Shown here: positions 8,272 through 17,470 of the stretch, in pieces | Position numbering within the stretch: position 1 is the first letter of the stretch | Layout: every line of letters begins with the position of its first letter | Assembly (NCBI GenBank): GCA_016286345.1 | Contig: JAEESL010000005.1 | Location: 1 to 53,548, forward strand | Source: Dehalococcoidales bacterium | GTDB taxonomy: Bacteria; Chloroflexota; Dehalococcoidia; Dehalococcoidales; UBA1222 | Reading direction: 5' to 3' | Length of the DNA stretch: 53,548 nt | The notes under the pieces: model-generated | Seen by the model: only the letters and a program-made list of their open reading frames with translations | The model's database searches: none | What the model was told of the DNA's origin: nothing | Made by a program: the position numbers and the translations under genes

Positions 8272-9942
8272 ATGTCTGAGAGAATTTTAATAGGTGTTGC
8301 ATGGCCGTATGCAAACTGTGATTTGCATTTGGGACATGTTGCAGGTGCATACCTGCCTGCAGATATATTTGCGCGTTATAACAGAGCAGCAGGCAATGAA
8401 GTCCTGATGGTATCAGGTTCTGATCAGCATGGTACTCCGGTAACTATCAGTGCGGAAAAAGAAAACACAACGCCTAAAGAAGTTGCAGCAAAATACCATG
8501 AGAGTTTCTGCAGATCATGGGAGCAGCTCGGTATTTCATGGGATCTTTTTACAACAACGGAAACAGATAATCACAAAAAAGTGTCTCAGGATATCTTCCT
8601 TAAGCTTCTTAAAAACGGATATCTTTATAAAGAATCAGTCAAGCAATTCTACTGCTCTTCATGCAAGAGATTCCTTCCTGATCGATATGTTGAAGGCGTA
8701 TGCCCGAACTGCGGCGCCCCCGGTGCCAGAGGAGATCAGTGTGACAGCTGCGGAAAGCCTCTCAACGGTATCGATCTTAAGCAACCGAGATGCAAGATTT
8801 GTTCTACTGTTCCTGAAATCAAGGAATCCGAGCATTTCTTTTTAAAACTGAGCGCATTCCAGGATGATCTTCTTGCCTGGGTTTCCAAACAGAAAGAGGA
8901 ATGGCGTCCTAATGTACAGCGATTTACCCAGAGATATCTTGAAGAAGGTCTTCACGACCGTGCAATTACAAGAGATCTTGACTGGGGTATTCCTTTGCCT
9001 CTTGATGGATATGACGGAAAATGCCTTTACGTCTGGTTTGAGGCTGTAATCGGTTATTTTTCTGCCAGCATCGAATGGGCAGAGAGAAAAGGCGACAAAG
9101 ACGCCTGGAAACCGTTCTGGCTTGATAAATCCACCAAAGCCTATTATTTCATTGGTAAGGATAACATTCCTTTCCATACTATTATCTGGCCGGCAATGCT
9201 GATGGGATACGGGGATCTCAATCTCCCGTATGATGTTCCTGCAAATGAATTCCTGACTATAGAAAGTCAGAAGTTCTCCAAGAGCAGAAATCTTGCGATC
9301 TGGGTCAAGGATTACTTCGAACGTTATTCAGCCGATCCCCTGCGATATTTACTGTCGATCAACATGCCTGAGACTGGAGATGCTGATTTCTCATGGAAAG
9401 AATTTGTAAGAAGAAACAACGATGAGCTTGTTGCAACATACGGAAATCTTGCCCAGCGTGTTTTGACTCTTACTTATAAGAATTTTGACGGTAAAGTCCC
9501 TGAAAAAGGTGAACTGGATGAGGCTAGTGAGAACCTCATCAAGCTGTCTGAGGAAACAATCGTAAAAGTAGGAGAACTGCTTTCACATTGTCATTTCAAG
9601 GATGCCATCAGAGAAACGATGGATCTTGCCCATGCAGCAAATAAGTATCTTGATGATGCAGAACCGTGGAAGGTAATTAAAGTTGACAAGGAAAAGGCAG
9701 GATCATCACTGTATACTGCCATCTGTGTTATTGCGGCTCTTAAGACAATGTTCTATCCGTTCCTTCCTTTCAGCTCACAGAAGTTACATGAATATCTGGG
9801 CTTTGACGGCAAGGTCGAAGATGCAGGTTGGAAGATCGTAGTACCGCAGGAGGGACAGCAACTGCGCCAGCCTTCTGTGTTGTTCACAAAACTTGATGAA
9901 AAAATCGTGGATGAAGAACGCGAAAGAATGGGTATCGGATAA
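8272..9942 (+). CDS. metG: Methionyl-tRNA synthetase
   Basis: A 556-aa class I aminoacyl-tRNA synthetase that charges tRNA-Met. It opens RILIGVAWPYANCDLHLGHVAG with the HIGH-type motif HLGH near residue 20. Four CxxC/CxxxC-type knuckles (CSSC, CPNC, CDSC, CKIC) at about residues 127-183 form the zinc-binding connective insertion. The KMSKS-type loop is KFSKS at residues 334-338. The anticodon-binding helical domain follows. There is no C-terminal dimerisation EMAP/Trbp111 domain; the protein ends soon after the anticodon domain. The style VAWPYAN...HLGH with KFSKSRN is, as I recall, seen in Chloroflexota and some other phyla more than in Bacillus-type MetRS. It is followed with no gap by the prenyl synthase gene (TAAATG). 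Confidence 0.97.
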   Translation: MSERILIGVAWPYANCDLHLGHVAGAYLPADIFARYNRAAGNEVLMVSGSDQHGTPVTISAEKENTTPKEVAAKYHESFCRSWEQLGISWDLFTTTETDNHKKVSQDIFLKLLKNGYLYKESVKQFYCSSCKRFLPDRYVEGVCPNCGAPGARGDQCDSCGKPLNGIDLKQPRCKICSTVPEIKESEHFFLKLSAFQDDLLAWVSKQKEEWRPNVQRFTQRYLEEGLHDRAITRDLDWGIPLPLDGYDGKCLYVWFEAVIGYFSASIEWAERKGDKDAWKPFWLDKSTKAYYFIGKDNIPFHTIIWPAMLMGYGDLNLPYDVPANEFLTIESQKFSKSRNLAIWVKDYFERYSADPLRYLLSINMPETGDADFSWKEFVRRNNDELVATYGNLAQRVLTLTYKNFDGKVPEKGELDEASENLIKLSEETIVKVGELLSHCHFKDAIRETMDLAHAANKYLDDAEPWKVIKVDKEKAGSSLYTAICVIAALKTMFYPFLPFSSQKLHEYLGFDGKVEDAGWKIVVPQEGQQLRQPSVLFTKLDEKIVDEERERMGIG

Positions 9943-10923
9943 ATGATATCTAAAATGAAATTCAAAGAAGCACATGATCTTGTAAAGGATGACCTGGACA
10001 GAGTTATCGATGGTTTCCATGAGATCATAGAAGAGAGAAGCGATTTCTCTGAAATGCAGAAAATGCTTGAGCAGATTCTTGTAGGTGGAAAGGTTCTCCG
10101 TCCTACACTTGTTTTTCTGACAGGCGGTATGCTGGGCGGAGATAAAGAGCTGCTGACCAAACAGGCTATTTCCTGTGAGACGATGCACATTGCAACTCTC
10201 GTTCATGATGATGCGATTGATTCTGCCGATCTCAGACGCGGAAGACCTACCATAAATTCTGTTTACGGAGTAGATCTTGCAGTGCTTCTTGGTGATTACC
10301 TGTTTGCTACTGCCGGGAAATATTCGGCAATGAATGACAATATCCGTACACTCAAGCTGTTTACAGAAACGCTGGCTATTATTGCCAAGGGAGAAATCAA
10401 GCAGGCATTTTCATCATATGTTATCAATCAGACGTATGATGAATATATTCAGAGAATGGCCGGGAAAACATCTGCACTATTCCAGTTATCGACAAAAAGT
10501 GCTGCTATTTTATCAAATGCTTCCGAAGATCAGATCAATAATATTGATAAGTTTGCGTATTATCTTGGTCTGGCATTTCAGATTGTAGACGATATATTGG
10601 ACTATACCGGTAGTGAATCAGATGTAGGCAAGCCTGTGGGTGCTGATCTCAGACAGGGCACACTTACTCTTCCGGCTTCCATGCTTATGGAAAGATATCC
10701 AGATGATAATCCTGTAATTGAGATATTCAATCACAGAGATGTGGAAGAGAATATTAAGAAAGCTGTTCAGATGGTCAGAGACTCTGACATCATCGAAAAG
10801 TGTTACGCAGAAGCTGAAAGATTTGTTAATAAAGCTTTGGAATATTTGTATAAGCTTCCTGATAATAAATACAGAGACGGACTTGAAGCGCTGTCACGCT
10901 ACGTCATAGAACGCCGTAAATAA
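9943..10923 (+). CDS. Trans-polyprenyl diphosphate synthase (IspA/HepT-type)
   Basis: A 326-aa all-helical prenyltransferase that condenses isopentenyl diphosphate with allylic diphosphates to make an isoprenoid chain for quinones or lipid carriers. The first aspartate-rich motif is LVHDDAIDSADLRRG (DDxxD) near residue 88, and the second is IVDDILDYTG near residue 211, with KPVGADLRQGTLTLP after it. Product length cannot be read from sequence alone. A 326-aa HepT/IspB-like length and the bulky residues before the first motif suggest a long-chain (C35-C50) rather than farnesyl product. The ATG abuts the metG stop; an alternative start is the Met at 9955. A strong bidirectional terminator follows. 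Confidence 0.88.
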   Translation: MISKMKFKEAHDLVKDDLDRVIDGFHEIIEERSDFSEMQKMLEQILVGGKVLRPTLVFLTGGMLGGDKELLTKQAISCETMHIATLVHDDAIDSADLRRGRPTINSVYGVDLAVLLGDYLFATAGKYSAMNDNIRTLKLFTETLAIIAKGEIKQAFSSYVINQTYDEYIQRMAGKTSALFQLSTKSAAILSNASEDQINNIDKFAYYLGLAFQIVDDILDYTGSESDVGKPVGADLRQGTLTLPASMLMERYPDDNPVIEIFNHRDVEENIKKAVQMVRDSDIIEKCYAEAERFVNKALEYLYKLPDNKYRDGLEALSRYVIERRK

Positions 10924-10939
10924 AAACCATATATCAGTT

Positions 10940-10970
10940 AAAAAACCATGTGTCTCACACATGGTTTTTT
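10940..10970. terminator. Bidirectional intrinsic terminator
   Basis: A 14-bp perfect stem (AAAAAACCATGTGT / ACACATGGTTTTTT) with a 3-nt loop, flanked by A and T runs on both sides, lies between the convergent prenyl synthase (+) and proA (-) genes. Confidence 0.93.
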
Positions 10971-10975
10971 AATAA

Positions 10976-12208
10976 TCAGCGGATATGTCCGTTTCCCTTG
11001 ATTATGTATTTGTATGTGCAAAGTTCCTGAAGCCCCATTGGTCCTCTGGCATGTAATTTCTGGGTTGAAATTCCCATTTCACAGCCAAGTCCGAATTCAC
11101 CGCCGTCTGTGAAACGTGTTGAAGCGTTCCAGTAAACTGCAGCGCTGTCAATCGTCTGCAGGAAAAGATCTGCGGTGTCTTTATTTTCAGTGACAATGGA
11201 TTCACTATGGTGGGTGCTGTGTTTCTCAATGAAACTGATTGCATCTTCCGCACTGTCAACGATGCCGACAGCCAGGATATAATCCAGATATTCAGTATAG
11301 AAATCCTTTTCACCTGCTGGTGTGCCTTCAATGATCTCTGCGGCTCTTTTATCCAGTCTGAGTTCCACTTCAGGTATTTCTTTCTTCAGCAGGGGAAGGA
11401 ACTGATCAGCTATATCTTTATGGACAAGGCATGTCTCGCATGCATTGCATACGCTGGGACGGCTTGTTTTGGCATTCCTGACGATTGATAATGCTTTTCC
11501 GATATCAGCTTCTTTATCTACATAAATGTGGCATATTCCTGTTCCGGTTTCTATACATGGAACAGTGGCATTCTCCACACATGCTCTTATCAAACCTGCT
11601 CCGCCCCGGGGAATGAGAAGATCTATTCTTCCATGTGCTTTCATAAGTTCATTGGCACTTTGTCTGCTTGTATCTTCAATAAGATTAATGGCATCAGTCG
11701 GAATATCGGCAATTTCCAGACCGTGTTTCATTGCTTTAACAATAGCGGCAGAGCTCTTCCATGCTTCTTTGCCGCTTCTCAGAATACATGCGCTTCCTGC
11801 TTTGATGGACAGGGCGGCAGAGTCTGAAGTCACATTGGGTCTGCTTTCATATATGATCGCAATTACTCCCATAGGAGCGGTCACTTTGTCTATTTCCAGT
11901 CCGTTCGGGCGGAACGTTCTTTTCAACAGTACATTGACCGGATCAGGCAGTTCTGCAACTTCCCTGATGCCGTTTGCCATTCCATTGATTCTGTCTTCGG
12001 TGAGACGAAGTCTGTCGATCATGACATCGCTTATGGTTCCTTTTGCATTTGCGATATCTTCTTCATTTGCTTTCAGGATGGAATGACGCTGTTCTATCAG
12101 TTCATCAGCGATAGCAATCAGAGCAGCATTTCTTTTACTGGATGATGCAAGTGCGACTGCATGTTTGGCCTGAACGGCTTTATTGATTATCTCATCAGTT
12201 GACTGCAT
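10976..12208 (-). CDS. proA: Gamma-glutamyl phosphate reductase
   Basis: A 410-aa NADPH-dependent aldehyde-dehydrogenase-fold enzyme, the second step of proline synthesis from glutamate. Visible features are the [20 protein letters not shown] segment of the cofactor domain, [26 protein letters not shown], and the catalytic-cysteine region [13 protein letters not shown]. The C-terminus shows [21 protein letters not shown]. Standard length. Its ATG overlaps the proB stop as TGATG. Gene order proC-proB-proA on the minus strand is a full glutamate-to-proline operon. Confidence 0.97.
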   Translation of the reverse strand: MQSTDEIINKAVQAKHAVALASSSKRNAALIAIADELIEQRHSILKANEEDIANAKGTISDVMIDRLRLTEDRINGMANGIREVAELPDPVNVLLKRTFRPNGLEIDKVTAPMGVIAIIYESRPNVTSDSAALSIKAGSACILRSGKEAWKSSAAIVKAMKHGLEIADIPTDAINLIEDTSRQSANELMKAHGRIDLLIPRGGAGLIRACVENATVPCIETGTGICHIYVDKEADIGKALSIVRNAKTSRPSVCNACETCLVHKDIADQFLPLLKKEIPEVELRLDKRAAEIIEGTPAGEKDFYTEYLDYILAVGIVDSAEDAISFIEKHSTHHSESIVTENKDTADLFLQTIDSAAVYWNASTRFTDGGEFGLGCEMGISTQKLHARGPMGLQELCTYKYIIKGNGHIR

Positions 12209-12990
12209 CAGTTTTTCCTTCCAAGAAACTTTGTTCCGGCTGGTTTGCCTTCAATAACATCATACAGAAGTTCAGGGTTATTGCCATTGATGATAACCAT
12301 ATCACATCCGGTTTTATTGACGATCTCAGCAGCCTTAAGCTTTGTTGTCATTCCGCCAGAACTGAGGTTGCTTCCTTTTCCGTGTGCAAGAGCCATTATT
12401 TCAGGAGTTACTTCTTCAACGACAGGAATGAGCTTTGCATTTTTATCTTCATGAGGATTGGATGTATATAAACCGTTTATATCTGAGAGAATGATCAGAA
12501 TATCAGCCTGAAGCAGACTGGACACAATTGCAGAAAGAGTGTCATTTTCTCCGATCGTAGTTTCCACTCCGATTTCGTCTGTTGATACGGCATCATTTTC
12601 ATTGATGATAGGGATGGCCTTAAGTTCAAGAAGCCGTGAAATACTGTTTTTAATATTTATGCTGCGCTTTTCATTATGGATGTCTTCACTTGTAAGCAGA
12701 ATCTGGGCGACATTGTGATTGAACTGGTTGAATAACTTGTCATATGTGTACATCAGCTCGACCTGACCGACTGCGGAAGCTGCCTGTTTGGTCGGCATAT
12801 CATCAGGACGTCCCGAAAGCATTAATTTGCCGACACCCATGCCGATAGAGCCGGATGAGACAAGAATCAGTTCGTGTCCGAAGTTTTTCAGATCGCTCAA
12901 TACCTTTACAAGATTTTCTGCACGTCTGATATTGAGCATGCCGGTTTGGTGCGTCAGTGTTGATGTTCCGATTTTAACAACTATACGCAT
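12208..12990 (-). CDS. proB: Glutamate 5-kinase, short form without PUA domain
   Basis: A 260-aa amino-acid kinase that phosphorylates glutamate to gamma-glutamyl phosphate, the proline-regulated first step. Motifs: [11 protein letters not shown] at the N-terminus, [35 protein letters not shown]-like [20 protein letters not shown] and [19 protein letters not shown]. coli ProB is about 367 aa with a C-terminal PUA domain; this one stops at the kinase domain (KFLGRKN). Short ProB proteins are known in several lineages. It lies 4 nt after proC and overlaps proA by 1 nt. Confidence 0.95.
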   Translation of the reverse strand: MRIVVKIGTSTLTHQTGMLNIRRAENLVKVLSDLKNFGHELILVSSGSIGMGVGKLMLSGRPDDMPTKQAASAVGQVELMYTYDKLFNQFNHNVAQILLTSEDIHNEKRSINIKNSISRLLELKAIPIINENDAVSTDEIGVETTIGENDTLSAIVSSLLQADILIILSDINGLYTSNPHEDKNAKLIPVVEEVTPEIMALAHGKGSNLSSGGMTTKLKAAEIVNKTGCDMVIINGNNPELLYDVIEGKPAGTKFLGRKN

Positions 12991-12994
12991 ACAT

Positions 12995-13798
12995 TTATCC
13001 TTTCAGTTCAATCGTTTTGTTATATGAAGCAATCACTGCTTCCATACATGCAGAACGGAACTTTCTGTTCTCCAAAGCTCTGACGCCCTGTATTGTTGTT
13101 CCGCCAGGGGAGCATACTTTATCCTTCATTACTTCAGGGTGTTCCTTTGACTGGATATACATTGAGCCGACACCCTGTATCGTCTGTGCCGCATATAAAA
13201 GGGCCTTGTCTCTTGGAAGTCCGCATGCAACTCCGCCGTCTGCAATGGATTCGATCATCATTGCGACAAAGGCAGGACCACATCCCGAGACTGCACTGGC
13301 AGCATCGATTTTGTCTTCAGGAATTTCATCGATGATACCGCCTTTATCAAGAAGTTTTCTGAATGAATTGGTTTCTTCCTCTGCAGTGCCTTTATTACAC
13401 ATCAGTATCATTCCCTGTCCGATTGAAACCGGAGTATTCGGCATTATTCGGATGATGGGGTATTTGCCTGATGCCATCTTCAGTATCGTATCCATTGAGA
13501 GGCCTGCGGCCATACTGACAAGAACAAATCGGTCTGTTCGTTTTTTCAGATCGGGAGCAATCGATTTCAGCATGTCTGCCATGACCTGCGGTTTGACCGC
13601 AAGAAATATGAGATCACATTCGGCAGCGATCTTTTTATTGGTGGAACTTTTGCAGCCGTATTTTTCAACAAAATCCTTTGTTTTATCTTTGTCCGGGTCG
13701 GCAAGACATACCTTTTTGCCGTATCCGTTTTCGCAGACAGCCTTTGCAATAGCGCTGCCCATATTCCCGCATCCAATGAAACCGATTTTGTTAAACAT
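12995..13798 (-). CDS. proC: Pyrroline-5-carboxylate reductase
   Basis: A 267-aa NAD(P)H-dependent reductase, last step of proline synthesis. The N-terminal Rossmann motif is IGFIGCGNMGSAIAKA. IIRIMPNTPVSIGQGM, SGCGPAFVAMMIESIADGGVACG and the C-terminal signature VCSPGGTTIQGVRALE identify the family. A good SD (GAGGAG) precedes the ATG. It is the first gene of proC-proB-proA, with a -10 TATAAT about 30 nt upstream. Confidence 0.97.
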   Translation of the reverse strand: MFNKIGFIGCGNMGSAIAKAVCENGYGKKVCLADPDKDKTKDFVEKYGCKSSTNKKIAAECDLIFLAVKPQVMADMLKSIAPDLKKRTDRFVLVSMAAGLSMDTILKMASGKYPIIRIMPNTPVSIGQGMILMCNKGTAEEETNSFRKLLDKGGIIDEIPEDKIDAASAVSGCGPAFVAMMIESIADGGVACGLPRDKALLYAAQTIQGVGSMYIQSKEHPEVMKDKVCSPGGTTIQGVRALENRKFRSACMEAVIASYNKTIELKG

Positions 13799-13827
13799 TT
13801 AATTTGCTCCTCATCTGTATTATGCCG

Positions 13828-13836
13828 ATTATAGCA
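13828..13836 (-). promoter_or_regulatory. Extended -10 promoter of proCBA
   Basis: On the minus strand TG-C-TATAAT is a perfect extended -10 element. No good -35 is visible, which is usual for this class. The predicted leader is about 22 nt and contains GAGGAG before the proC ATG. Confidence 0.6.
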
Positions 13837-13859
13837 TTCTTTAGACTGTAATAATTAAA

Positions 13860-13891
13860 AAAGGTGTATCACATTCGCATGATACACCTTT
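13860..13891 (-). terminator. Intrinsic terminator of ftsH
   Basis: On the minus strand AAAGGTGTATCA and TGATACACCTTT form a 12-bp stem with an 8-nt loop, followed by a T run (CCTTTTTTAATT). It lies 22 nt past the ftsH stop and also insulates the proC promoter. Confidence 0.9.
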
Positions 13892-13913
13892 AATAGCAAT
13901 CAATTATATTTGG

Positions 13914-15848
13914 TTAAAGACCATTCTCTGATTCTTTAGGTTCATCATCAGCGGTTACACCGGCAGGCTGATCATCAGCAACCGGTTCAGCAGGAGTTTC
14001 ATCTGGCTGTGTAGTGGTTCCTGCAATTTCTGCGTCAATTTCCTTCATGGTTTCAGGAACAGGTGCACCGAGAACTCTGTAAAGATCTTCACCTTCAAGT
14101 GTTTCGTATTCAAGAAGTCCGTTTGCCAGTCGGTCAAGCATATCACGGTTTTCCAGCATCAGCTTTTTACCATTTTCATAACATTCGGTGATAATTCGGT
14201 TGACTTCTTTGTCGATAAGGTTGGCTGTATCTTCGGCATAGTCCTTCTGTTCAGTGATTTCTCTGCCGAGGAATACAGTATCTTCTCTGTTTCCGAATGA
14301 TCGGGGACCGAGGAGTTTGCTCATACCGTATTCTTTGACCATTGAAACAGCAATGTTGGTTGCCTGTTTGATATCGGAAGAAGCACCTGTCGAAAGCTGA
14401 TTGAAGACGATTTCTTCAGCAAGTCTTCCGCCCATTGCCATGGTGATGGTATCCAGCAGCTGTTCACTGGTGTTGATATCTTTATCTTCAGAAAGGGGTT
14501 TGGTATAACCAAGAGCCATACCTCTGGGGATGATGGTAACTTTTCTGGGAGGATCAGCATGAGGAAGAAGATGTGCAAGAATAGCATGTCCTGCTTCATG
14601 ATAAGCGGTGACTTTCTTTTCTTTTTCATCAAGCTTATGGCTTCTTCTCTCAGGACCGAACATTACACGGTCGATCGATTCTTCGATTTCTGCCATGCCG
14701 ATCTTTTCCTTATTTCTTCTTGCAGCAAGTATGGCAGATTCATTGAGAAGGTTCTCGAGATCCGCACCTGAGAAACCGGAAGTAAGTTTGGCAATGACTG
14801 AATATTTAATATCGCTTTCAAAAGGTTTATTTTTGGCATGGACCTTAAGAATGGCCTCTCGGCCTTTAACATCAGGACGGGTGAGAACGATACGTCGGTC
14901 AAATCGTCCCGGTCTGAGAAGGGCAGGGTCAAGAATGTCAGGTCTGTTAGTCGCAGCCATTACGATAATGCTCTGGTCTGTTTCAAAACCATCCATTTCA
15001 ACCAGGATCTGGTTTAATGTCTGTTCTCTTTCATCATGTCCGCCGCCGAGACCTGTGCCTCGCTGTCGTCCTACTGCATCGATTTCATCAATGAAAATAA
15101 TGCAGGGTGCAGCCTTTTTGGCTTCGTTAAAGAGGTCTCTAACACGGCTGGCACCGACACCGACAAACATTTCGACGAACTCAGAACCTGAGATGGCAAA
15201 GAACGGAACACCTGCTTCGCCGGCGACAGCTTTGGCGACCAGTGTTTTACCTGTTCCCGGAGGACCGATAAGAAGTACTCCACGGGGAATCTTTGCACCC
15301 ATTTTCTGGAACTTGGTTCGGTCTTTGAGGAATTCTACGATTTCAGTAAGATCCTGCTTGGCTTCTTCTATGCCTGCAACATCTGCGAATGTAACAACTT
15401 TGTCTGAGTCAGAAAGCTGTTTTGTTCTCATCTTTCCGAATGAGATTGCCTGATTATTTGATTTCGATGCCTGTCTGAACATCCAGAAAATAAACAGACC
15501 AAACAGAATATAAGGCAGGAAACTGATCAGCAGTACGCCGATTGAAGAAGAAGTATCTGCAATTTTTACATTAACGCCATCAAGTTCAAGCCCTTCAATT
15601 TCATAGATTGAAACACCGTTTTCCTTGACGCTTTTGTATGTTTTTCCATCTTTAGCAGTAATGATTAATTTGACATCTTCTACTTCAATCTTCTCGATCT
15701 GTCCTTCCTGGGACATTGCTATAACTTCAGATAAGGGAACGTCGGCAGGCTTGTTGCCTTTGTTCAATCCGATAGATTGCAGAAGAACAACTGCTACTGC
15801 TATTAACAGCAGATAGATGATAATACTTTTTTTCCAGTCTATCTTCAT
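13914..15848 (-). CDS. ftsH: ATP-dependent zinc metalloprotease FtsH
   Basis: A 644-aa membrane-anchored AAA+ protease that extracts and degrades membrane and some soluble proteins as a hexamer. Two transmembrane helices at about residues 8-25 and 104-123 flank a small extracytoplasmic domain. Walker A GPPGTGKT is at 195-202, Walker B is [13 protein letters not shown], and the second region of homology is [22 protein letters not shown]. The M41 zinc motif HEAGH is at 417-421. The tail is acidic and proline-rich ([16 protein letters not shown]). An SD AAAGG precedes the ATG, and a strong promoter and a terminator bracket the gene, so it is monocistronic. Confidence 0.98.
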   Translation of the reverse strand: MKIDWKKSIIIYLLLIAVAVVLLQSIGLNKGNKPADVPLSEVIAMSQEGQIEKIEVEDVKLIITAKDGKTYKSVKENGVSIYEIEGLELDGVNVKIADTSSSIGVLLISFLPYILFGLFIFWMFRQASKSNNQAISFGKMRTKQLSDSDKVVTFADVAGIEEAKQDLTEIVEFLKDRTKFQKMGAKIPRGVLLIGPPGTGKTLVAKAVAGEAGVPFFAISGSEFVEMFVGVGASRVRDLFNEAKKAAPCIIFIDEIDAVGRQRGTGLGGGHDEREQTLNQILVEMDGFETDQSIIVMAATNRPDILDPALLRPGRFDRRIVLTRPDVKGREAILKVHAKNKPFESDIKYSVIAKLTSGFSGADLENLLNESAILAARRNKEKIGMAEIEESIDRVMFGPERRSHKLDEKEKKVTAYHEAGHAILAHLLPHADPPRKVTIIPRGMALGYTKPLSEDKDINTSEQLLDTITMAMGGRLAEEIVFNQLSTGASSDIKQATNIAVSMVKEYGMSKLLGPRSFGNREDTVFLGREITEQKDYAEDTANLIDKEVNRIITECYENGKKLMLENRDMLDRLANGLLEYETLEGEDLYRVLGAPVPETMKEIDAEIAGTTTQPDETPAEPVADDQPAGVTADDEPKESENGL

Positions 15849-15878
15849 ATGAACCTTTCTAATAATATATCTACAATA

Positions 15879-15906
15879 AATATAACATAGCTTTTACGCA
15901 TGTCAG
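15879..15906 (-). promoter_or_regulatory. Promoter of ftsH
   Basis: Minus strand: CTGACA (15906-15901), 16-nt spacer, TG-T-TATATT (-10 at 15884-15879). Both hexamers are 5/6 to consensus, with an extended -10 dinucleotide. The leader is about 25-30 nt. Confidence 0.65.
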
Positions 15907-15938
15907 TGTAAATAGATATTATACCTGAAAACTACATT

Positions 15939-16793
15939 TTAATGCATTGAACTGTTGTAGATGCTCTGAAGCAGCAGCGCATCCTCTTCACGGATCGGGC
16001 TTTCGCAGATTATTTTCCCTTCCAGTTTGTTGTCGGCCCATGCCTGAATGACTTCTTCATACCTTAAATCTGATTCACGCAGAGGAAGGTGGTTCAGTTC
16101 GCCTTTCGGTCCGTAATTGATTCCAGACATATGGAAATGAACATTCTTCGTTCCTTTGTCGCCGAGCCTGTCATGAAGATCTTTCAGCAGCTTATCGAAT
16201 TCTTCATAGCTGTTGAATTTTCCATAACGGGCATGCCAGTGTGCAAAATCAATACATATATTGATCCTGGGATCTTCCAGTGCGAGAGAAGTGAGTTCAT
16301 CAAATGTTCCGAACTGTGAGATTTTACCTGAAACTTCAGGTCTGATCGTTATGGGATTGTTCTCTTCATCAAGCTTGTCCTGAATGAACTTAATCTGTTC
16401 CCTGATCTTCGAATAAACATCCTTTGGGTCCTGTTCAAGATAGTATCCGGCATGAAAAACGACTGTATCCGCACCGCACAGATTGGCTATCTTTGCAGAA
16501 CTGAGGATATATTTCTGTGACATTACAACTTTCTGGTCTTCCTTGGCATTGAGATTGATATAGTAGGGTGCATGACAGCTTAATCTGACATGGTTTTCCT
16601 CTGCTGTTTTCCTTACAGCAGGGGCATCAGCTTCCTTGATGTATACCCCATGGACGAAAGCCAGTTCCATACAGCCGAGACCAAGCTCTGCCACACGTTT
16701 TATACCGCTGAGTGTGCTTTCGTTTGGCATCTTGCTTGATTCATTCACTGCCGTGGATGCAGGAATACCGGATGTTCCAAATAGTAATGACAT
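15939..16793 (-). CDS. Endonuclease IV-like AP endonuclease (archaeal-style TIM barrel)
   Basis: A 284-aa sugar-phosphate-isomerase/AP-endonuclease TIM-barrel protein. It begins LLFGTSGIPAS, as recalled for archaeal-type endonuclease IV, rather than the GAHVSxAGG of E. coli Nfo. Candidate zinc ligands are spread as in the family: SCHAPYYINL, VVFHAGYY, IRPEVSGK, ICIDFAHWHARYG, NVHFHMSGINYGP and IICESP. The predicted job is base-excision repair, cutting 5' to abasic sites. No SD precedes the ATG; a TATACT -10 box ends 6 nt upstream, so the mRNA is predicted leaderless. Divergent from rsfS. An isomerase-like sugar enzyme is the main alternative. Confidence 0.8.
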   Translation of the reverse strand: MSLLFGTSGIPASTAVNESSKMPNESTLSGIKRVAELGLGCMELAFVHGVYIKEADAPAVRKTAEENHVRLSCHAPYYINLNAKEDQKVVMSQKYILSSAKIANLCGADTVVFHAGYYLEQDPKDVYSKIREQIKFIQDKLDEENNPITIRPEVSGKISQFGTFDELTSLALEDPRINICIDFAHWHARYGKFNSYEEFDKLLKDLHDRLGDKGTKNVHFHMSGINYGPKGELNHLPLRESDLRYEEVIQAWADNKLEGKIICESPIREEDALLLQSIYNSSMH

Positions 16794-16799
16794 AGCGAA

Positions 16800-16808
16800 A
16801 GTATACCA
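16800..16808 (-). promoter_or_regulatory. Extended -10 directly before the endonuclease IV ATG
   Basis: Minus strand TG-G-TATACT, then 6 nt (TTCGCT), then ATG. With normal +7 initiation the transcript would start on the A of the start codon. The matching -35 window falls on the rsfS -10 of the other strand, so the two promoters should exclude each other. Confidence 0.6.
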
Positions 16809-16821
16809 TTTTAAAGTGATG

Positions 16822-16827
16822 TATAAT
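16822..16827 (+). promoter_or_regulatory. -10 box of rsfS
   Basis: TATAAT lies 26 nt before the proposed CTG start. It leaves a leader of about 20 nt that contains the TGAGG ribosome site. Confidence 0.5.
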
Positions 16828-16853
16828 AAATAAAAACTATTGAGGTAAATACA

Positions 16854-17198
16854 CTGGATACTTTAGAAAAAGCAAAACGGATCGCAGCCATTGCAAGTGA
16901 TAAAATCTGCAATGACATCATTGTCATGGATACCGGATCAATCGGTGCTTTTGCCGCTTATTTCGTAATCTGCAGCACTGAATCAGAAAGACAGACCGAT
17001 GCTGTAGCTGAAGAAGTGATTCAGCTTTTAAAGAAAGAAAATGAATATCCTCTTCACAAGGAAGGGGAGAATTCCTCCGGCTGGGTCATTGTTGACTATG
17101 GTGATGTGGTATTCCACATCTTTTCAGCAGAGGAAAGAAAAAAATATTCATTGGAAGATGTCTGGAAATCCGCAAAAATCATACTTCAAATGGGTTAG
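16854..17198 (+). CDS. rsfS: Ribosomal silencing factor RsfS, probable CTG start
   Basis: An Iojap-family protein that binds ribosomal protein uL14 and blocks subunit joining. The ORF track starts at 16926 (90 aa) and misses the conserved N-terminus. Reading the same frame upstream gives LDTLEKAKRIAAIASDKI then CNDIIVMDTGSIGAFAAYFV, the family start. No ATG, GTG or TTG is available in that stretch. The in-frame CTG at 16854 sits 7 nt after GAGGT, an ideal Shine-Dalgarno spacing, giving 114 aa, the usual family size. The alternative is ATT at 16839, which has no ribosome site. The C-terminal half shows GWVIVDYGDVVFHIFSAEERKKYSLEDVW, typical of RsfS. Confidence 0.85.
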   Translation: MDTLEKAKRIAAIASDKICNDIIVMDTGSIGAFAAYFVICSTESERQTDAVAEEVIQLLKKENEYPLHKEGENSSGWVIVDYGDVVFHIFSAEERKKYSLEDVWKSAKIILQMG

Positions 17199-17212
17199 CT
17201 GGCCTAGAAAAA

Positions 17213-17242
17213 ATAACACCAAGTGAATCCACTTGGTGTTAT
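17213..17242 (-). terminator. Intrinsic terminator of the 45-aa gene (shared stem with rsfS end)
   Basis: A 13-bp stem ATAACACCAAGTG / CACTTGGTGTTAT with a 4-nt loop. The T run (TTATTTTTT) follows it on the minus strand, so it mainly terminates the small minus-strand gene. On the plus strand it lies 14 nt after rsfS but lacks a T run. Confidence 0.85.
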
Positions 17243-17270
17243 CGTTATGAGCTTTATAAATACTTAAAGA

Positions 17271-17408
17271 TTATTCTTCTGATTTTCGCTTTTTTCTGAT
17301 TACTTCAACTTCAGGTGCCGGTTCTGAAAATTCACCAATTGAAGCTGGTTTGATCGAGCCCTTCTTTGGCTTTTTGGCTTCTTTGCCGCCTTTATCTCTA
17401 CTTCCCAT
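17271..17408 (-). CDS. Small basic protein, 45 aa, unknown function
   Basis: Too short for the ORF track. The protein is MGSRDKGGKEAKKPKKGSIK followed by an acidic-aliphatic centre (PASIGEFSEPAPEVEVI) and a basic tail (RKKRKSEE). Evidence that it is real: a strong SD (GAGGAGAAA) 6 nt before the ATG and its own hairpin-plus-T-run terminator just after the stop. I recall similar MGSRxKGGKExKKPKK peptides annotated as hypothetical in other bacteria, but cannot verify it here. The lysine-rich, disordered composition suggests binding to RNA, ribosome or another acidic partner; this is inference only. Confidence 0.75.
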   Translation of the reverse strand: MGSRDKGGKEAKKPKKGSIKPASIGEFSEPAPEVEVIRKKRKSEE

Positions 17409-17470
17409 AATTATTTCTCCTCTAGTATGTAGATATTAGAATTTTAACAACCTGTTTCATACAAGTAAAG

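Noticed and set aside
13017-13802. Plus-strand ORF of 261 aa
   Set aside because: Antisense shadow of proC; no family motif.
14608-15453. Plus-strand ORF of 281 aa
   Set aside because: Antisense shadow of the ftsH AAA+ domain.
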